Below, piece by piece: positions 17,183 through 26,005 of a stretch of DNA of 64,000 nt. Position 1 is the first letter of the stretch; every line of letters begins with the position of its first letter. The stretch lies in the NCBI GenBank assembly GCA_015257125.1, contig JABZKU010000004.1, forward strand, positions 54,709 to 118,708, given 5' to 3'. The notes below the pieces were generated by a model that ran no database searches, was not told the DNA's origin, and saw only the letters and a program-made list of their open reading frames with translations. Both the position numbers and the translations under genes were made by a program. This DNA is from Prevotellaceae bacterium. GTDB taxonomy: Bacteria > Bacteroidota > Bacteroidia > Bacteroidales > Bacteroidaceae.

Positions 17183-18622
17183 TTATTGAGGGTGGTTGAT
17201 CGTTTCGAAAACTTTGGTGTAGAGTTGCACCGGATATTGTTGGCGGAGTTTTAACAGCCAGGCTTGTTCACGTTCTTTCTGCACGTCTTCAAGCACTTGG
17301 CTGCGCACATCCACATAGCTTGTGGGGCGTTTTTCGATGCGCCCCACCACGGTGGTGTATTTCATGCCGGAATCGACACTGCGTGCGGTGGCTTTTTTGT
17401 CTTTGAACGCAAAATGATCGATGGTGCTGTTTTCTCCTCGCTCGACGGTGTAGGGGCCGGCCACTTTGACGCGCACCGAATCCTTATTTACGCCACTACG
17501 CAGGAAATCCATGGCTTCCATCCCCGCCGGAACGCCGCGATTCAATGCTTTTTGGGCAGCGCGGAGCGCGTCGGCGTCGTTGGCGCTTAAGATATAGCCT
17601 TTGAAGTGAGGGGCGTTCCAACGATATTTTTTGCGGTTGTCACGAAATTTTTTCTCCAAGGCCGCTTCGTCTTTTGCGGCGGCATCCCATACGTTGTTCT
17701 TCTCGGCTTCGAAGAGCAACAGGCCATCGTGATACTCCTGTATGAGATAGCGAAGTTCGGCATTGGCGGCTGCACTCACGTTGGCGAGGCTGTCCATCGC
17801 GGCTTCGCGGGTCTGGCCGTGGGTGGCCATGAGGCGCGACAGCGTGTGCTCTGCAGCCTCCTCTTCGATGCCTTGTTCCTTCAAGGTGTTGAGGAGGTGT
17901 GGATAAGCCGTTTGGAAACTGGGAGCCGATTTCCGCTTGATCAGTTTGGCAATGTGGTATCCTACTTCCGTTACGAACGGGGCTGAGATTTCTCCTTCGC
18001 GCAAAGCATATACTTGATCTTCGAAAGCCTTGAGCGTTGCACCGGCTGTGATGGTCGGCAGTTGACCTCCGTTGTTTTTGGTGCTTAGATCCTCACTGCT
18101 GCTGCGCGCTACGGCGGCAAAATCGGCACCGGCGAGCAGTAAACGGTAAAGACTGTCGGCATGAGCTGCAATCTTCTTTCGCTCTTCGGCGCCGGCCATT
18201 GTCGGCACACGCAATAATATATGAGAAACGGTGAGCAGATCTTTGCCGTCGAGTCGTTGGAGTTCTCGGCTGTAGAGTGCGCGCGCTGTGGAGTCAATGT
18301 ACGACCGGTCGATCAGCATTTTCGACAGCAACTGATCGCGGTAACCGCGAAACTCGTTGCGGAAAGTGGCCAACGTGTCGAGTCTATGATCTTCTGCGGC
18401 GATGACTTTGAGTTTGTAGTTGATGAACAAATCGAGATACTCGCGTGCCGGCATTTGTTGTTGCCCGGCTTGTACGGCATTGTTCTTGTTGTAGGCGTAC
18501 AGAAATTCGCCACGGGTGACGGGACGTCCCCCGATGCGAAGCAAAACCGATTGGTCTGATGTTTCGGCATGGGCGCTCAGCGCGCAAGTCATGAGCAATA
18601 AGCTCGAAATCAAGTGTTTCAT
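17183..18622 (-). CDS. Parvulin-type peptidyl-prolyl isomerase (PpiC/SurA family)
   Basis: This 479-aa secreted protein has a signal peptide ending near SAHAE. One parvulin domain lies at about residues 128-240, with LTVSHILLRVPTMAG and NNGGQLPTITAGATLKAFE. The long C-terminal part contains a second, weaker parvulin-like or chaperone segment. It precedes the surA-like gene by 9 bp and follows guaB, so two periplasmic folding factors are encoded in tandem. The exact division of work between them cannot be read from the sequence. Confidence 0.85.
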   Translation of the reverse strand: MKHLISSLLLMTCALSAHAETSDQSVLLRIGGRPVTRGEFLYAYNKNNAVQAGQQQMPAREYLDLFINYKLKVIAAEDHRLDTLATFRNEFRGYRDQLLSKMLIDRSYIDSTARALYSRELQRLDGKDLLTVSHILLRVPTMAGAEERKKIAAHADSLYRLLLAGADFAAVARSSSEDLSTKNNGGQLPTITAGATLKAFEDQVYALREGEISAPFVTEVGYHIAKLIKRKSAPSFQTAYPHLLNTLKEQGIEEEAAEHTLSRLMATHGQTREAAMDSLANVSAAANAELRYLIQEYHDGLLLFEAEKNNVWDAAAKDEAALEKKFRDNRKKYRWNAPHFKGYILSANDADALRAAQKALNRGVPAGMEAMDFLRSGVNKDSVRVKVAGPYTVERGENSTIDHFAFKDKKATARSVDSGMKYTTVVGRIEKRPTSYVDVRSQVLEDVQKEREQAWLLKLRQQYPVQLYTKVFETINHPQ

Positions 18623-18685
18623 ACGAGTCGTTTCGTGCGGCTTTTGTCCATGCTGATGTCATCTCGTGCAAAAGCCGTGAAAGGC

Positions 18686-18707
18686 CTTCGAGGTTTTGAC
18701 CTCGAAG
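18686..18707. other. Hairpin between guaB and the parvulin gene
   Basis: CTTCGAGGT (18686-18694) pairs perfectly with ACCTCGAAG (18699-18707) over a 4-base loop, in the 161-bp gap between guaB and the next gene. No T run follows on the minus strand. It may be a processing or attenuation site. Confidence 0.45.
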
Positions 18708-18783
18708 ACCCTTACGGTGTGTATGTCAAGCGGCAAAGGGGGCGAAGACCGGAAAAGCCTGCGCCGAAATGCCACGTCGGAAT

Positions 18784-20265
18784 TTATTCACTGCGCGAAT
18801 AGTTGGGAGCTTCGCTCGTGATCGTAATGTCGTGGGGGTGACTTTCTTGTACACCGGCGTTGGTGATGCGGGTGAATTTGGCACCATGCAGCGCTTCGAT
18901 CGAAGCCGCACCGCAATAACCCATACCCGAACGGAGACCACCGACAAGTTGGTAGATGACTTCCTGCACACCGCCTTTGAAAGGTACACGACCCGCGATG
19001 CCTTCGGGTACGAGCTTCTTCACACTCTCCACACCACTTTGGAAATAACGATCCTTCGAACCGTTTTCCATGGCTTCGAGCGAGCCCATACCGCGGTAAG
19101 TCTTGAACTTACGGCCGTTGAAAATAATCGTTTCGCCGGGGCTTTCCTCGCATCCTGCCACCAACGAGCCGATCATCACGCAATTACCGCCTGCTGCGAG
19201 TGCTTTCACCACATCGCCCGAGTAGCGCAAGCCACCGTCGGCAATGAGGGGTACACCGGTGCCTTCGAGGGCGCGAGCCACATCGTAGATGGCCGAGAGT
19301 TGCGGTACACCCACACCGGCCACGACGCGCGTGGTGCAGATCGAACCGGGGCCGATGCCCACTTTCACTGCGTCAGCACCTGCATCGGCGAGCATTTTTG
19401 CGGCTTCGCCCGTGGCGATGTTACCCACCACGATGTCCACGCCGGGGAACTTCGCCTTGGCTTCTTTGAGTTTTTCGACAACGCCCTTCGAGTGGCCGTG
19501 CGCCGTGTCAATGACAATGGCATCGACGCCTGCATTAACGAGTGCCTCGATGCGTTCCATTGTGTCGATTGTCACACCTACGCCGGCGGCAACGCGCAAA
19601 CGGCCTTTGGCATCCTTACAAGCCATGGGTTTGTCCTTGGCTTTCGTGATGTCCTTATAAGTAATGAGTCCGACCAAGCGACCGTTGGCGTCTACTACGG
19701 GGAGTTTCTCAATTTTGTTTTGTTGCAAGATTTCACTTGCGCCGGCCAAATCTGTCGTCGTGTTGGTTGTTACGAGATTTTCGCGCGTCATCACTTCGTC
19801 GATCGTGCGATCGAGGTTGTGCTCGAAGCGCAAATCGCGGTTCGTGACAATACCCACGAGCTTCATGTCATCGTCTACGACGGGGATACCGCCGATGTGA
19901 TATTCGGCCATGAGCGCCAAGGCGTCTCCGACGGTTTTTCCGCGTTGGATGGTCACAGGATCGTAGATCATGCCGTTCTCGGCACGCTTCACGATGGCCA
20001 CTTGACGCGCCTGCTCTTCGATCGACATATTTTTGTGGATCACACCGATACCGCCTTCACGAGCGATCGCAATCGCCATGGGGGCTTCGGTCACAGTGTC
20101 CATGGCTGCCGTCACGAAGGGAATGTGCAACTCAATATTGCGCGAAAAACGCGTCGTGAGCGACACCGTGCGGGGCAGGACTTCAGAATAAGCGGGGATA
20201 AGCAGGACGTCATCGTAAGTGAGACCGTCCATCACAATTTTGTCGGCAATGAAATTTGCAGTCAT
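18784..20265 (-). CDS. guaB: Inosine-5'-monophosphate dehydrogenase
   Basis: The enzyme oxidises IMP to XMP with NAD, the committed step of guanine nucleotide synthesis. Visible are the N-terminal LTYDDVLLIPAYSE, two CBS domains (about residues 95-205), and the catalytic loop GIGPGSICTTRVVAGVGVPQ with its nucleophilic cysteine. Later come ADGGLRYSGDVVKALA and the flap region around YRGMGSLEAM. The ATG at 20265 gives 493 aa, the normal family length; ten extra codons upstream look unlike the family. It heads the minus-strand block that continues into envelope folding genes and mutL. Confidence 0.97.
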   Translation of the reverse strand: MTANFIADKIVMDGLTYDDVLLIPAYSEVLPRTVSLTTRFSRNIELHIPFVTAAMDTVTEAPMAIAIAREGGIGVIHKNMSIEEQARQVAIVKRAENGMIYDPVTIQRGKTVGDALALMAEYHIGGIPVVDDDMKLVGIVTNRDLRFEHNLDRTIDEVMTRENLVTTNTTTDLAGASEILQQNKIEKLPVVDANGRLVGLITYKDITKAKDKPMACKDAKGRLRVAAGVGVTIDTMERIEALVNAGVDAIVIDTAHGHSKGVVEKLKEAKAKFPGVDIVVGNIATGEAAKMLADAGADAVKVGIGPGSICTTRVVAGVGVPQLSAIYDVARALEGTGVPLIADGGLRYSGDVVKALAAGGNCVMIGSLVAGCEESPGETIIFNGRKFKTYRGMGSLEAMENGSKDRYFQSGVESVKKLVPEGIAGRVPFKGGVQEVIYQLVGGLRSGMGYCGAASIEALHGAKFTRITNAGVQESHPHDITITSEAPNYSRSE

Positions 20266-20386
20266 AAGGCGAGGTACGAATTTAATTGCGTGCAAATGTA
20301 CTCATTTTTCTGCACACTGCACAAGTTTGCCCCGCTGTTTTTTGCGCATCTTCATCGATTTATAGGGCTTTGTCTTATTGCAAAAA

Positions 20387-20437
20387 AACTCACACTCGAA
20401 CGGGAGGCTTTGCAGTCTCCGCGATCGAGTGTGAGTT
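20387..20437 (-). terminator. Terminator of the AICAR-transformylase unit
   Basis: A perfect 13-bp stem (20387-20399 with 20425-20437) encloses a second small stem-loop. On the minus strand it is followed by a T run. It ends the transcript of the two genes upstream and separates them from guaB. Confidence 0.8.
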
Positions 20438-20465
20438 GTGGTGAGGTTGACGACCGAATCAGGGC

Positions 20466-20672
20466 TTATTTCTTATGCCGATTGGCGCGCCGTTGACGGA
20501 TTTCCGCCTTCTTTTTGGCAGCGCCCGAACCATGAAGACCGGTGATGTATTTCTTCTTCTTGGCTTTCGTCTTCACTTTCTCTTCTTGAGGCTTGCGAAG
20601 CTTCGCCCCTTTGAAGGTGATGCCGGTCATCATTGCGGCGGTGATTTCTTCGTCACTGACGTGTCGTTGCAT
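20466..20672 (-). CDS. Small basic protein after the AICAR transformylase
   Basis: The ATG at 20672 gives a 68-aa product beginning MQRHVSDEEITAAMM. Its second half is dominated by lysine and arginine (KVKTKAKKKKY, then KKKAEIRQRRANRHKK). It starts 22 bp after the stop codon of the transformylase gene and is followed by a strong terminator, so the two form one transcript. The charge suggests nucleic-acid or ribosome binding, but I do not recognise a family and assign no function. Confidence 0.65.
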   Translation of the reverse strand: MQRHVSDEEITAAMMTGITFKGAKLRKPQEEKVKTKAKKKKYITGLHGSGAAKKKAEIRQRRANRHKK

Positions 20673-20694
20673 AGGGATCAGTTTTGAATGATTT

Positions 20695-21879
20695 TTAGTG
20701 ATGGAAGAGGCGAACTCCCGTGAAGGCCATGGCGATGTTGTATTTGTCGCAGGTTTCAATCACATGGTCGTCGCGAAGGGAGCCACCGGCTTGTGCCACA
20801 TAGGACACCCCGCTGCGGTGGGCGCGCTCTATGTTGTCGCCGAAGGGGAAGAAGGCATCGGAACCCAAAGCCACACCGGTGTTTTGAGCGATCCAAGCGC
20901 GTTTTTCTTCTGCGGTGAGCGGGGCGGGACGCTCGGTGAAGAACTGTTGCCATGCACCTTCGGCCAGAACATCGTCGGCATCTTCAGAAATGTAAATGTC
21001 GATCGTGTTGTCGCGGTCGGCACGGCGAATGCCGGGGACGAAGGGTAAACCCATCACCTTGGGATGTTGGCGCAACCACCAGATGTCGGCTTTCGTACCT
21101 GCCAAACGGGTGCAGTGAATGCGGCTTTGTTGGCCGGCGCCGATGCCGATGGCTTGACCGTCTTTCACATAGCAAACGGAGTTCGATTGCGTGTATTTGA
21201 GTGTGATGAGGGCGATGGTCAGATCGCGCACGGCCGAGGCGGGCAACTCTTGGTTCTTCGTGGGGCGTTGGTCGAAGAGGTGCGGATCCGAAAGGTCCAC
21301 CTCGTTGCGTCCCTGTTCGAAGGTGACGCCGAACACCTGTTTGCGTTCGATGGGATCGGGTACGTAGTTGGGATCCACTTGCATAATGCAATACGTGCCT
21401 TTGCGCTTGGCTTGCAAAATCTCGAGCGCTTCGGGGGTGAAACCCGGGGCAATAACGCCGTCGCTCACTTCGCGTTTGATGAGCAGGGCGGTTGCTTTGT
21501 CGCATTCGTCGGAAAGGGCGATGAAATCACCGTAGCTCGACATGCGATCAGCGCCGCGAGCACGGGCATAAGCTGAGGCGATGGGAGTGAGGGGTTCGCC
21601 GAGATCGTCGCAAAAATAAATCTTTTGCAGCGTTTCATTCAGCGGTTCGCCCACTGCTGCGCCGGCAGGAGATACATGTTTGAACGAGGTCGCTGCCGGC
21701 AGGCCGGTGGCGGCTTTGAGCTCGCGCACTAACTGCCAACCGTTGAGTGCGTCGAGAAAATTGATGTAACCGGGACGCCCGCCCAGCACTTCAATGGGAA
21801 GCGCTGTGCCGTTGTCCATGTAAATACGAGCGGGCTTTTGGTTGGGATTGCAACCGTATTTGAGCGCCAGTTCATTCAT
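20695..21879 (-). CDS. Stand-alone AICAR transformylase (PurH C-terminal domain type)
   Basis: The product is an AICAR formyltransferase, which adds a formyl group to AICAR to make FAICAR in purine synthesis. The active-site segment SFKHVSPAGAA, the region SDGVIAPGF, the nucleotide-site segment IGIGAGQQSRIHCTRLAG and the C-terminal GGSLRD are all present. At 394 aa it lacks the IMP cyclohydrolase domain of the usual bifunctional PurH (about 510 aa). It therefore needs a separate cyclohydrolase or duplicates a full PurH elsewhere. The ATG at 21879 (MNELALKYGCNPNQKP) was chosen because 24 codons upstream look unlike the family. Confidence 0.88.
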   Translation of the reverse strand: MNELALKYGCNPNQKPARIYMDNGTALPIEVLGGRPGYINFLDALNGWQLVRELKAATGLPAATSFKHVSPAGAAVGEPLNETLQKIYFCDDLGEPLTPIASAYARARGADRMSSYGDFIALSDECDKATALLIKREVSDGVIAPGFTPEALEILQAKRKGTYCIMQVDPNYVPDPIERKQVFGVTFEQGRNEVDLSDPHLFDQRPTKNQELPASAVRDLTIALITLKYTQSNSVCYVKDGQAIGIGAGQQSRIHCTRLAGTKADIWWLRQHPKVMGLPFVPGIRRADRDNTIDIYISEDADDVLAEGAWQQFFTERPAPLTAEEKRAWIAQNTGVALGSDAFFPFGDNIERAHRSGVSYVAQAGGSLRDDHVIETCDKYNIAMAFTGVRLFHH

Positions 21880-21965
21880 GGGAAAAATAATTGGGGGGTT
21901 AGTTTGGGGCAAATTTACGTATTCTGTGCCGAACGGCCAAACAAAAGGCACGCACCGACACCACT

Positions 21966-22835
21966 CTATTTACCATTGTTGGTTGATACTACACGACCAG
22001 ACTGATCGATGTAAGCAACGTTACCATCAATTTCGACAGGAGCAAGACCTTCACTAAACGATTCCGCATTACTAAATTTACAAGGGATTACTTCGACACC
22101 GAACTTGTTGATAAACCCCCATTTGCCATTGCGCTTAACGCAAGCCATGCCTTCGCTGAAAGACCAAGCATTTTCATACTTACAAGAAGTTATAAGGGAA
22201 TCTGACTTGTCTATGAAGCCATATTTGCCATTGAGCGAAATCAAGGCAAATCCTTCAGAGAATGCGTGTGCTGTCTCATATTTGAATGGGATGACAAGGG
22301 TGCCGAACTTGTCGATATAACCACATTTTCCGTTGAGCTCTACTGCTGCAAAACCTTCGTCAAACCAATCTCCGGCATCATACTTACAAGGGATGACAAG
22401 GGTGCCAGATTTATCGACATAGCCTATTTTTCCATTGAGGTCGACCTTGGCTCTGTTTTCGCTGAATGTATCTGCCAAATCATACACGCAAGGAACCACT
22501 TCTATGCCAGACTTGTCTATAAAGCCATATTTGTCATTGAGAGAAACGATAGATAGCCCTTCTTCAAAGCTATTTACATAATCATACTTACAAGGGATAA
22601 CTTCAATACCCTTTTCATCAATAAAACCCCATTTTTTTTTGAATGTTACGCGAGCTAAGCCTTCGATGTAATTGTCTTTATAACTGTATACTCTTTTATG
22701 AGGCTGAGTTAGGGAAGGTGCAGTGCGACGGTTAGAGACCCTACGTACAATGTGCTTTTGCGCAATAACTTCAGAATTTCCTGCGAATAGCAGTGCTAAG
22801 GTAGCGAGGCTGATGGTTGTTTTTTTCATGATCAT
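21966..22835 (-). CDS. Secreted WG-repeat protein
   Basis: After a signal peptide (about residues 1-25, ending VIAQ) come seven repeats of about 34 residues, each with a core such as KYGFIDKSGIEVVPCVYD or KWGFINKFGVEVIPCKF. This is the WG (KWG) beta-repeat, a surface or periplasmic repeat whose ligand is generally unknown. It is monocistronic, 86 bp upstream of the AICAR-transformylase start on the same strand. The codon pattern is more A+T-rich than in the neighbouring purine genes. Confidence 0.85.
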   Translation of the reverse strand: MIMKKTTISLATLALLFAGNSEVIAQKHIVRRVSNRRTAPSLTQPHKRVYSYKDNYIEGLARVTFKKKWGFIDEKGIEVIPCKYDYVNSFEEGLSIVSLNDKYGFIDKSGIEVVPCVYDLADTFSENRAKVDLNGKIGYVDKSGTLVIPCKYDAGDWFDEGFAAVELNGKCGYIDKFGTLVIPFKYETAHAFSEGFALISLNGKYGFIDKSDSLITSCKYENAWSFSEGMACVKRNGKWGFINKFGVEVIPCKFSNAESFSEGLAPVEIDGNVAYIDQSGRVVSTNNGK

Positions 22836-23594
22836 TGTTTTTCTTGAATAGAGAAAACTGTTTTGCCTTTGAACGAGAATAGGTTTACTGTCAATTCAGT
22901 AAAGGAATTTCTCCTCCATAGTCGGCATTGAGCAAAGTATAAGCGCAAAAATACAAAAAACTTTTCTTTCAAGGCTTTAATTCGTTCTTTCGATGAGCAG
23001 CTGGCGCAAGCTTTCTGTTTCATTATCAGATCTGTGTGTTGCTCTTGAAGTAAAACTACCGCTCTTTTACAATATCGCAGCACTGTGGGCTTACACTAGG
23101 CCAACAAGTTAAGAGTAAAACATGGCTGCTTTTGGGTGAAAACTCTCTGTTTTTTGAGAAAATCGCCCTTGTTTTTCGATTTTGTTCGCAGCTTTGTGAT
23201 GTCGCCTCACAATGATGAATGTATTATGCTCCCCTTTGAGCGAATGTTTTGTGGTCTTGGTGCACTTGTGGGAAAAGTCGAAGACCATGAACCGAATGGT
23301 GCTATATCATTGTGTGGCGTTGGGGATGCGTTGCCTCGACATTTCGGAGGTTTTATCCGTTTTGAACTGCGAACGAAGAACTTTTGAGGTGGATTGCGGC
23401 GAAACGGAAAAGTTTTACTACGTAAGGCACAAAAAAAAGTTGTCTTTTGTAAGATAGATATCACAAAATAATTCGTAACTTCGCCACATCAAAGTCAACC
23501 TGAGGACGCGGATGGCACGTGACCGGATGAGAAATCGTAAAACAAATTGAATGATCTCCGCGCGTGCTTCCCTCCCCTATTTCACAACCGAAAA
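22836..23594. other. Intergenic region before galE without a supported gene
   Basis: No frame in these about 760 bases looks like a real protein. A possible -7 element TAACTTCG lies at 23476-23483, about 110 bp before the galE ATG, but no -33 box is at the right distance. The region is A+T-rich, with several short T runs. Confidence 0.5.
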
Positions 23595-24635
23595 ATGAAA
23601 AAGACCATTCTCGTCACGGGCGGTACCGGTTTCATCGGTTCGCACACCACTGTCGAACTCCAAGCTGCAGGCTACAACGTCGTGATTATCGACAACCTCA
23701 GCAACTCAAAAGCCGAAGTCATCGACGGCATTGAAAAAATCAGCGGCACTCGTCCGGCATTCGAACAAGTGGACTGCTGCGACTACGCTGCTTTGGAAGG
23801 CGTGTTCCAAAAATATCCCGGCATCGAGGGCATTATTCATTTTGCCGCTTCGAAAGCTGTGGGAGAGTCGGTGGAAAAGCCCTTGAAGTACTATCGCAAC
23901 AACTTCGTTTCGCTGATCAACCTCTTGGAGTTGATGCCTAAATATAACGTGAAGGGCATTATCTTCTCGTCGTCCTGCACGGTCTACGGACAACCCGATC
24001 CTCAAGATCTCCCCGTGAGCGAAAACGCGCCGATCAAGAAGGCCGAATCGCCTTACGGCAACACGAAGCAGGTGAACGAGGAAATCATTCAAGATTTCGT
24101 GGCCAGCGGTGCTCCCATCTCGGCCATCATCTTGCGCTACTTCAACCCCATCGGTGCACACCCCACTGCCCTCATCGGCGAAGTGCCCAACGGTGCGCCC
24201 GCCAACCTCATCCCTTACCTCACGCAAACGGCCATTGGCATTCGCGAACAGCTTGCTGTCTTCGGCGACGACTACGATACGCCCGACGGATCGTGCATTC
24301 GCGACTTTATCTATGTGGTTGACTTGGCTAAGGCACACGTTGCGGCCATGGCACGCATTGTCGAAGGCAAGAACACCGATCCCGTTGAGGTCTTCAACGT
24401 GGGTACGGGTAACGGCGTGAGCGTTTTCGAACTGATCAACACCTTCGAAAAGTGCACGGGCGTGAAACTCAATTACAAAGTGGCTCCCCGTCGTGCCGGA
24501 GACATCGAAAAGGTGTGGGGCAACGTGGACAAAGCCAACAAAGTGCTGGGCTGGAAGGCCGTGCACACCCTCGAAGACTCGCTGACTACGGCTTGGAAGT
24601 GGCAACAAAAGCTGCGCGAAGACGGCATCATGTGA
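23595..24635 (+). CDS. galE: UDP-glucose 4-epimerase
   Basis: This 346-aa short-chain dehydrogenase-fold enzyme interconverts UDP-glucose and UDP-galactose with tightly bound NAD. The Rossmann motif TGGTGFIGSHT, the HFAASKAVGES segment, the catalytic SSSCTVYG and the YGNTK (YxxxK) pair are all visible, as is the late RRAGDIEKVWG. The ATG at 23595 (MKKTILVTGG) was chosen over an upstream in-frame start because it fits the family. It is a single gene followed by a strong terminator, and likely feeds surface polysaccharide synthesis. Confidence 0.95.
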   Translation: MKKTILVTGGTGFIGSHTTVELQAAGYNVVIIDNLSNSKAEVIDGIEKISGTRPAFEQVDCCDYAALEGVFQKYPGIEGIIHFAASKAVGESVEKPLKYYRNNFVSLINLLELMPKYNVKGIIFSSSCTVYGQPDPQDLPVSENAPIKKAESPYGNTKQVNEEIIQDFVASGAPISAIILRYFNPIGAHPTALIGEVPNGAPANLIPYLTQTAIGIREQLAVFGDDYDTPDGSCIRDFIYVVDLAKAHVAAMARIVEGKNTDPVEVFNVGTGNGVSVFELINTFEKCTGVKLNYKVAPRRAGDIEKVWGNVDKANKVLGWKAVHTLEDSLTTAWKWQQKLREDGIM

Positions 24636-24660
24636 TCTTCAGCCTTCAATATTCTCTCAC

Positions 24661-24706
24661 CACGAGCCGAATCTGCCGAGCCATGCTTGCGCCGATTCGG
24701 CTCGTG
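24661..24706 (+). terminator. Terminator after galE
   Basis: A perfect 13-bp stem (24661-24673 with 24694-24706) has a 20-base loop and is followed by a T-rich stretch. It lies between galE and nspC. Confidence 0.75.
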
Positions 24707-24717
24707 CGCTTTACTTT

Positions 24718-25920
24718 ATGACTCATCTCTTTCCTACGTCTATGACCTTTCCCACCGCCCCGTCGCCGGCCTACATTCTCGAAGAGCGTCTTTTGCGCCG
24801 AAATCTTCGCCTCATCACGGACATCTCGCACCGAAGCGGCGCGGAGTTCATTCTTGCTTTCAAGGCCTTCGCGCTTTGGAAAACTTTCCCCATCTTTCGC
24901 GAGTACATCGCCCATACCACGGCTTCTTCTCCTTACGAAGCGCGCTTGGCGCTCGAAGAGTTCGGCAGTCGGGCACACACTTACACTCCGGCCTACGAAG
25001 CGGCCACCTTCGATGAGATGCTCCGCTGTTCGTCGGTCATCACTTTCAACTCGCTCACGCAGTATGCGCAATTCTATCCGCGCATTCGCGAATGGAATGC
25101 CACGCATGGCAGCGACGAGCAGGTGGATTGCGGACTGCGCGTGAACCCCGAATATTCGGAAATTGAGACGGCGTTGTACGATCCGTGCGCGCCCGGTTCG
25201 CGCTTTGGCTTGCTCAGTGCCGACCTGCCCGCCGAACTGCCAGAAGGCGTCCGCGGTTTCCACATTCACTGCCATTGTGAGAGCAGCAGCGAGGCTTTTG
25301 GCCACACGCTGCAGCACATCGAGGCGCGTTTCGGCGCTTGGCTCGACCGCCTGGAGTGGATCAACTTCGGAGGTGGCCACTTGGTGACGCGTGCTGACTA
25401 TAATGTGGAATTGCTGGTGGAGTTGCTCAACGACTTCCGCGCGCGCCATCCGCAGCTGCGCGTCATCATGGAACCGGGCAGCGCCTTTGCGTGGCAAACG
25501 GGGCCGCTGGTGGCACAAGTGGTGGATGTGGTGGAGAACGCCGGGATCAAAACGGCGATTTTCAACGCATCGTTCACTTGCCACATGCCCGATTGTCTCG
25601 AAATGCCCTACCATCCTGCCATTCGCGGCGCGGAAACACTCACTGACGGCGCAGAAGTGGGACACGAGACGGACGAATGTGTCTATCGCTTGGGCGGAAA
25701 CAGTTGCTTGAGCGGCGACTATATGGGCTTTTGGCGCTTCGCACGTCCGCTTCAAGTGGGCGATGAACTGATTTTCGAGGACATGATCCACTACACGACC
25801 GTGAAGACGAACATGTTCAACGGCATTCACCACCCTGCCCTCTGCTTGCTTCGCGAAGACGGCACGCTCGAAACGTTGCGCACCTACACTTACGAGGATT
25901 ATCGCGATCGCATGGACTAA
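24718..25920 (+). CDS. nspC: Carboxynorspermidine/carboxyspermidine decarboxylase
   Basis: This 400-aa PLP enzyme of the alanine-racemase fold performs the last step of the aspartate-semialdehyde route to norspermidine or spermidine. The PLP lysine lies in FILAFKAFALWKTF. Further hallmarks are INFGGGHLVTR, IMEPGSAFAWQTG, NASFTCHMPDCLEMPYHPA, and GGNSCLSGDYMGFW with its catalytic cysteine. The matching carboxyspermidine dehydrogenase is not in this window. The ATG at 24718 follows the galE terminator by 11 bp, so a promoter overlapping that terminator region is likely. An ATG eight codons later is also possible. Confidence 0.93.
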   Translation: MTHLFPTSMTFPTAPSPAYILEERLLRRNLRLITDISHRSGAEFILAFKAFALWKTFPIFREYIAHTTASSPYEARLALEEFGSRAHTYTPAYEAATFDEMLRCSSVITFNSLTQYAQFYPRIREWNATHGSDEQVDCGLRVNPEYSEIETALYDPCAPGSRFGLLSADLPAELPEGVRGFHIHCHCESSSEAFGHTLQHIEARFGAWLDRLEWINFGGGHLVTRADYNVELLVELLNDFRARHPQLRVIMEPGSAFAWQTGPLVAQVVDVVENAGIKTAIFNASFTCHMPDCLEMPYHPAIRGAETLTDGAEVGHETDECVYRLGGNSCLSGDYMGFWRFARPLQVGDELIFEDMIHYTTVKTNMFNGIHHPALCLLREDGTLETLRTYTYEDYRDRMD

Positions 25921-26005
25921 GCTCTCCATGCTCTGCTTGTCGTCGCGCCGGGTTTAACTCGTACTCGACTACAAGGAAACGTTTTCTCTGCTCAACAACG
26001 CTCAT

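Noticed and set aside
18769..20496. Long open frame (575 codons) on the plus strand opposite guaB
   Set aside because: It is the antisense shadow of guaB, rich in His, Phe and Arg with no family motif. The minus-strand IMPDH motifs are decisive.
22832..23464. Small frames (about 80 codons) in the gap before galE
   Set aside because: They show no start context, family similarity or codon bias, and they overlap each other on both strands.
24646..25929. 427-codon frame on the minus strand opposite nspC
   Set aside because: Antisense shadow; no motif, and NspC on the plus strand is complete.
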